A stretch of 64,000 bases of DNA from Devosia beringensis (GTDB lineage Bacteria; Pseudomonadota; Alphaproteobacteria; Rhizobiales; Devosiaceae), in the NCBI RefSeq assembly GCF_014926585.1, contig NZ_CP045422.1, forward strand, positions 2,944,001-3,008,000, read 5' to 3'. Made by a program: the position numbers and the translations under genes. Positions 60,881 through 64,000 of the stretch are shown piece after piece (position 1 is the first letter of the stretch; each line of letters begins with the position of its first letter). The notes below the pieces were generated by a model. It was not told the DNA's origin and did not search any database. It was given only the letters and a program-made list of their open reading frames with translations.

Positions 60881-61749
60881 TGACCGTCGATCTGCCAGAG
60901 GCGTTCGAGCCGTTTACGCTAAAGGTCGGTGCGGCCACGCTGGCGGGATGCGAAACCGGCGAGGGCCTGCCGGTCGTGTTCCTGCATGCCGGGGTCTGTG
61001 ACAAGCGGATGTGGAGCCAGCAGATGCTGGCGGTCGCCGAGGCGGGCTGGCATGCCATCGCCTATGACCGGCGCGGCTATGGCGAGACGGAAAGCGCCGA
61101 CGAAAAGTTCGGCCATGTCGAGGACCTCGAGGCGCTGCTCGAAGAGTTCGGCATTCATGCCGCCGTACTGGTGGGCTGTTCGCTGGGCGGCGGGCTGGCG
61201 ATTGATTTTGCGCTGCGTCATCCGGGCCGCGTGATCGGCCTGGTGCTGATCGGCACCTCGGTGACCGGGGCGCCCTGGAGCACGACCGAAGCCGAGGCGA
61301 TGATCGAGGCGGCCGAAGAGGATGCCTTCGAGCGCGGCGACCGCGACATGCTCAACAAGGTGCAGGCGCATGAATGGCTCGACGGGCCGCGGGCGCAGAG
61401 CGGCCGGGTCGGCGGGGACGCGCGGGCGCTGTTCCTGGAGATGAACAGCCTGGCGCTGAACAAGCCGGACCTGGGTGGCGAAGTGCGGCCGCCCAATGCC
61501 TGGCAGCGGGTGGCCGAGATCGCTGCGCCGAGTCTCCTGCTGGTCGGCGACCAGGATTTCACCGCGCTGATCGACCGGCACGAGCACCTGAGCGAAGAAA
61601 TGCCCAATGCCTTTGCCGCGGTGCTGGAGAATGTGGCGCATATTCCCACGCTGGAGCGGCCGGACCTGGTCAATTCCATGCTGCTGCAGTTCCTCGACGC
61701 GATCGAGGGCGGATCGGAAGCAGAATCAGAAGATGATTCAGAGGATTAG
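60880..61749 (+). CDS. Alpha/beta hydrolase
   Basis: This 289-residue cytoplasmic alpha/beta-hydrolase has the oxyanion region VVFLHAGVCDKRMW, nucleophile elbow GCSLGGG (Ser), the acidic residue in LLVGDQDFTALI and the catalytic His in ENVAHIPTLERP. Related to esterases and epoxide-hydrolase-like enzymes; substrate is unknown. The C-terminus ends in an acidic Ser/Glu/Asp tail (SEAESEDDSED), whose codons include GATTCA-like units that continue as the repeats downstream. Confidence 0.88.
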   Translation: MTVDLPEAFEPFTLKVGAATLAGCETGEGLPVVFLHAGVCDKRMWSQQMLAVAEAGWHAIAYDRRGYGETESADEKFGHVEDLEALLEEFGIHAAVLVGCSLGGGLAIDFALRHPGRVIGLVLIGTSVTGAPWSTTEAEAMIEAAEEDAFERGDRDMLNKVQAHEWLDGPRAQSGRVGGDARALFLEMNSLALNKPDLGGEVRPPNAWQRVAEIAAPSLLLVGDQDFTALIDRHEHLSEEMPNAFAAVLENVAHIPTLERPDLVNSMLLQFLDAIEGGSEAESEDDSED

Positions 61750-61768
61750 CCTGACCGGCTCTGGTGCC

Positions 61769-61837
61769 AATTCAATTAATTGCGCACCTGATTCAAGATG
61801 TTCAAATACAGATTCAAGATATTGAAAAGCCGATTCA
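61769..61837. repeat. 21-bp-phased GATTCA repeats
   Basis: (A/G)ATTCA starts at 61769, 61790, 61811 and 61832, exactly 21 bases apart. The 61790 and 61811 copies share a longer GATTCAAGAT. The stretch is AT-rich and lies between convergent genes. It may be a decayed tandem repeat or a helically phased protein-binding array. Confidence 0.6.
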
Positions 61838-61861
61838 ACAGCATTGGCTGCTGAATCGGCT
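61824..61861 (-). terminator. Terminator of the host-attachment-family gene
   Basis: AGCCGATTCA/TGAATCGGCT arms (61828-61837, 61852-61861) plus inner CAGC/GCTG pairing; on the minus strand TTTT follows. It lies about 33 bases past the stop at 61894. Confidence 0.85.
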
Positions 61862-61893
61862 GCATTATTCAAAGCCTTGCGGCGTCAGCACAA

Positions 61894-62343
61894 TCAGGCG
61901 GCGATGATGCCGTCCAGGTGCTGGGCCAGCTGGGCGGTGGGCGTGTTCGTCAGGTCCTTGTCGAGTTCGGCCAGAATGGTCTTTTTGACATTGGGCGTCA
62001 TGGCTTTGCGGATATCGCCCAGGGCGATCGGCGCGGCGACGACGATCAGCCGGTCAAAGGCGCCGTCCTGCTGCTTGCGATCCAGGGTCGCCGCCAGCGA
62101 TTTGCAGAACTCGGTCTCGCGATATTCCACCGGGTCGGTCTTGGGCTCCATGGCACTGCGGCCCGAGCCGGCGGAGGAGAAGCTGCGCCCCGGACGGTCG
62201 GCCTGAATGTCCTGCGCCTGAAGCGGTTCCATGGACCAGTCCAGCCCCTGCACCTGCTGCAGGCCCTTGCCCGGACCGGTGTTCTCCAGAACGCGCGCCT
62301 GGGCGCCGTCGGCGATCAAGATCCAAGTGACCGTCTTTTTCAT
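61894..62343 (-). CDS. Host-attachment-protein family (eRF1-like domain) protein
   Basis: This 149-residue cytoplasmic protein begins KKTVTWILIADGAQARVLENTGPGKGLQ, the start of the Pfam host attachment protein/AtsE family, with SSAGSGRSAMEP and FDRLIVVAAPIALGDIRKAM further on. The name comes from a rhizobial attachment mutant; the fold belongs to eRF1-domain-like proteins that may bind RNA or ribosomes. ATG 62343 is the conserved start. Its terminator is at 61824-61861. Confidence 0.85.
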   Translation of the reverse strand: MKKTVTWILIADGAQARVLENTGPGKGLQQVQGLDWSMEPLQAQDIQADRPGRSFSSAGSGRSAMEPKTDPVEYRETEFCKSLAATLDRKQQDGAFDRLIVVAAPIALGDIRKAMTPNVKKTILAELDKDLTNTPTAQLAQHLDGIIAA

Positions 62344-62493
62344 GGTGGACTCCTGCTGCTGATTGGGTCGGATTGGCACATGCCAAGGGGACGCCAGCTG
62401 CCTCCCCCTCCCTCAACGTCGTCTTCCAACATGGCCATTGCAAGATGGGTGGGATCACGAACTCTGATTGGTCGGCGCGCGCCGGCCCTGCTA

Positions 62494-62536
62494 TCAGGGC
62501 GCATGAGCGCGCTCCTCTGTCAGGGCGCATAAGCGC
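62494..62536 (+). repeat. Pair of 17-base direct repeats before rarD
   Basis: TCAGGGCGCATGAGCGC at 62494-62510 recurs at 62520-62536 with one difference. Each copy has GCGC arms around ATGA/ATAA. They precede the rarD start by 24 bases and may be a regulatory site. Confidence 0.45.
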
Positions 62537-62559
62537 CAAGCGCGGCGCGGAGACTTCCA

Positions 62560-63522
62560 ATGTCCTTGCCTGAATCAGCTCCCGAAGCCCTGGCACCGGC
62601 CCAGCTTGCCGCGCCTGGTGGTGTTTCTCCCCACGATGCGCGCAACGGCGCCCTGGCGGCGCTGGCGGCCTATCTGCTGTGGGGCTTTCTGCCGCTGCTG
62701 TTCAAGGCCATCGAGGGTGCCGGCTCGGTGATGATCGTGGCGGAGCGGATCGTCTGGTCGCTGCTGCTGCTGGCGGGCATCCTGGCGTTCCGGGGCGGCT
62801 TTGGCGATGTGCGGGCGCTGTTTGCCGACCGCCGGCGCGCGCTGGTGACGCTGATGACCGCGGTCCTGCTGGCCGCCAACTGGCTGCTCTATGTCTGGGC
62901 GGTGGAGACGGGCCAGGTGCTGGAGGCCAGCTTTGGCTATTTCATCAACCCGATGGTCAATGTGGCCATGGGCATGCTGCTGCTGGGCGAGCGGCAGAAC
63001 AAGCTGCAGACGCTGTCGATCGGCATTGCCGTGGTGGCCATCGCCATCCAGGCGGTGGGGCTGGGCAGCGTGCCGTTCATCGCGCTCGGGCTGGCGCTGT
63101 CATTCGGCTTTTACGGCTATTTCCGCAAGACGGCGCAGTTGGGGCCGGCCAGCGGGCTGTTCGCGGAGACGGCCATGCTGGCGCCGGTGGCGCTGGCCTA
63201 TGTCATCTACAATATCGTCACCTGGGGGCCGGGGATCCATGCCGATCCGATGTCGATGACCCTGATGATCCTGACCGGGCCGGCGACCACGATCCCGTTG
63301 CTGCTGTTTGCCTTTGCGGTGCGGCGGCTGCGGCTGACGACGATCGGCATGTTCCAGTATCTGGCGCCCTCGATCCAGTTCGTGCTGGCCATCACCGTGT
63401 TTGGCGAACACCTCAACGGGTTGCGCCTGCTCAGCTTCGCGCTGATCTGGCTGTCGCTGGCGGTGTTCAGCTATGACAGCTTTGCCCGGCGCAAGCGGGT
63501 AGTGGCGACGCCGGTCAGCTAG
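62560..63522 (+). CDS. rarD: RarD-type EamA transporter
   Basis: This 320-residue ten-helix DMT-superfamily exporter of the RarD subgroup has AAYLLWGFLPLLFKAIEGAGSVMIVAERIVWSL, NWLLYVWAVETGQVLEASFGYFINPMVNVAMGMLLLGER and FFxMFQYLAPSIQFVLA, which are conserved in RarD proteins once linked to chloramphenicol sensitivity. Substrate is unknown. A Pro/Ala-rich hydrophilic N-terminus of about 25 residues precedes helix 1. The stop overlaps by four bases the stop of the convergent OxyR-type gene. Confidence 0.9.
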   Translation: MSLPESAPEALAPAQLAAPGGVSPHDARNGALAALAAYLLWGFLPLLFKAIEGAGSVMIVAERIVWSLLLLAGILAFRGGFGDVRALFADRRRALVTLMTAVLLAANWLLYVWAVETGQVLEASFGYFINPMVNVAMGMLLLGERQNKLQTLSIGIAVVAIAIQAVGLGSVPFIALGLALSFGFYGYFRKTAQLGPASGLFAETAMLAPVALAYVIYNIVTWGPGIHADPMSMTLMILTGPATTIPLLLFAFAVRRLRLTTIGMFQYLAPSIQFVLAITVFGEHLNGLRLLSFALIWLSLAVFSYDSFARRKRVVATPVS

Positions 63523-64000
63523 CTTGCGTTGGGTTGCCGCGTGGCCCGGATCACTTCGGCAATGCGGGCAAAGGTGGGGGCGAAGGGGGTGGCCTCGCGC
63601 CAGACCAGGCGCAGCAGGCGCCCGGCATCGGCTGCCAGCGGGTGAATGATGATGCGCGGATCGGTGGCTTCCTTGCGCAGGGCGATCTGGGGCAGCAGCG
63701 TCACGCCCTGACCATTGGCCACGAATTCGACAATGGTCGAGAGCGATGTCGCGGCAAAGGTGCGCGGACTGGTGTCGCTGGCCAGGTTGCAGGCGGCGAT
63801 GGTCTGATCGCGGAAGCAGTGGCCTTCGTCAAGCAGCAGGATGCGCTCGGGGGCGATCGATGCCAGCGATACCGGGGCAGGGGTGGCCTCGTTGCGGCCG
63901 GTGGCCAGCACGAAGCGATCCTCAAACAACGGGGCGCTGACCAGGCGCGGGCCGTGCTCGGGCGGCTCGGTGGCGATCAGCGCAATATCCAGACTGCCGT
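63519..64000 (-). CDS. oxyR: OxyR-type peroxide-sensing LysR regulator (C-terminal part)
   Basis: About 160 residues of the effector domain are seen and the N-terminus lies beyond the window edge. The two redox cysteines are in LLDEGHCFRDQTIAACNL, nine residues apart as in OxyR (C199/C208), and FVANGQGVTLLPQIAL is the conserved C-terminal block. Oxidation by hydrogen peroxide forms the disulfide that activates transcription of catalase and related genes. Frame is open to 64000. Confidence 0.88.
   Translation of the reverse strand, partial: GSLDIALIATEPPEHGPRLVSAPLFEDRFVLATGRNEATPAPVSLASIAPERILLLDEGHCFRDQTIAACNLASDTSPRTFAATSLSTIVEFVANGQGVTLLPQIALRKEATDPRIIIHPLAADAGRLLRLVWREATPFAPTFARIAEVIRATRQPNAS

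Noticed and set aside
62494..62536. Tandem repeat as a start of a microsatellite or attachment site
   Set aside because: Only two copies and no integrase nearby; kept as a possible regulatory repeat.

Overview
The window is high-GC (about 64 %) chromosomal DNA from an alphaproteobacterium. Hyphomicrobiales is very likely, and a Devosia-like genus is my inference. Supporting signs are an alphaproteobacterial LexA box (GAAC-N7-GAAC) upstream of uvrB, a LsrB/VtlR-type regulator gene beside trxB, tandem small RNAs carrying CCTCCTCCC loops, HWE/HisKA_2-type two-component genes, and DUF992, DUF4864 and SH3b envelope proteins typical of that order. Most of the window is ordinary core genome. I recognised no CRISPR array, rRNA or tRNA gene.

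Layout. 1-530: the 5' part of an IS110-family transposase and its upstream non-coding end. 0.5-6.9 kb: uvrB with an SOS box, a PQQ-type sugar dehydrogenase and a small redox cluster. 6.96-9.5 kb: an IS91-like element made of a tyrosine recombinase followed by an HUH transposase. 9.5-11.4 kb: accessory genes (DUF1349, a degenerate SDR, an HxlR regulator). 11.8-14.7 kb: SH3b protein, metal P-type ATPase, YciI protein. 14.9-18.5 kb: a four-gene signalling cluster (two single-domain receivers, a CHASE3 kinase, a receiver-HisKA_2 kinase). 18.5-21.3 kb: a FUSC/HlyD efflux pair divergent from a MarR regulator, with an operator between them. 21.5-28.6 kb: cold-shock protein, SH3b-crystallin protein, tdk-thioesterase, tandem DUF2147 genes, EamA transporter, PLP enzyme, Spy-like protein, GNAT enzyme. 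28.5-31.9 kb: a Zn/Cd/Pb-type ATPase with a MerR-type promoter and the probable MerR regulator. 31.9-35.8 kb: methyltransferase and a betaine-type ABC importer. 36.0-37.8 kb: a SulP transporter behind a structured leader. 37.8-41.8 kb: CBS protein, small envelope genes, an aminotransferase and an unrecognised 369-residue protein.

41.9-43.25 kb holds the most striking feature. Four candidate small RNAs lie on the minus strand. Two are clear paralogs, each with three hairpins displaying the anti-Shine-Dalgarno motif CCTCCTCCC at identical spacing, followed by a strong intrinsic terminator. A tiny membrane-protein gene sits between them and the LsrB/VtlR-like regulator gene lies just beyond.

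43.5-64 kb: lsrB-trxB-greA, a second sugar dehydrogenase, PPK2, an FdhF/YdeP-type molybdoenzyme with a DUF2461 gene, a soluble chemoreceptor-like protein, a TolB-like protein, a pair of M16 peptidases, an AI-2E-type permease with extra cytoplasmic domains, ettA, a secreted protein with an alpha/beta hydrolase, a host-attachment-family protein, rarD and the C-terminal part of an OxyR-type regulator running off the window.

Regulatory themes visible in the DNA: 11-bp-phased GTTCA direct repeats upstream of three envelope genes; classical operators for MarR, MerR and LexA; many GC-rich intrinsic terminators; and dispersed palindromic repeats. Boundaries of non-coding RNAs and mobile elements are estimates from sequence reading only.
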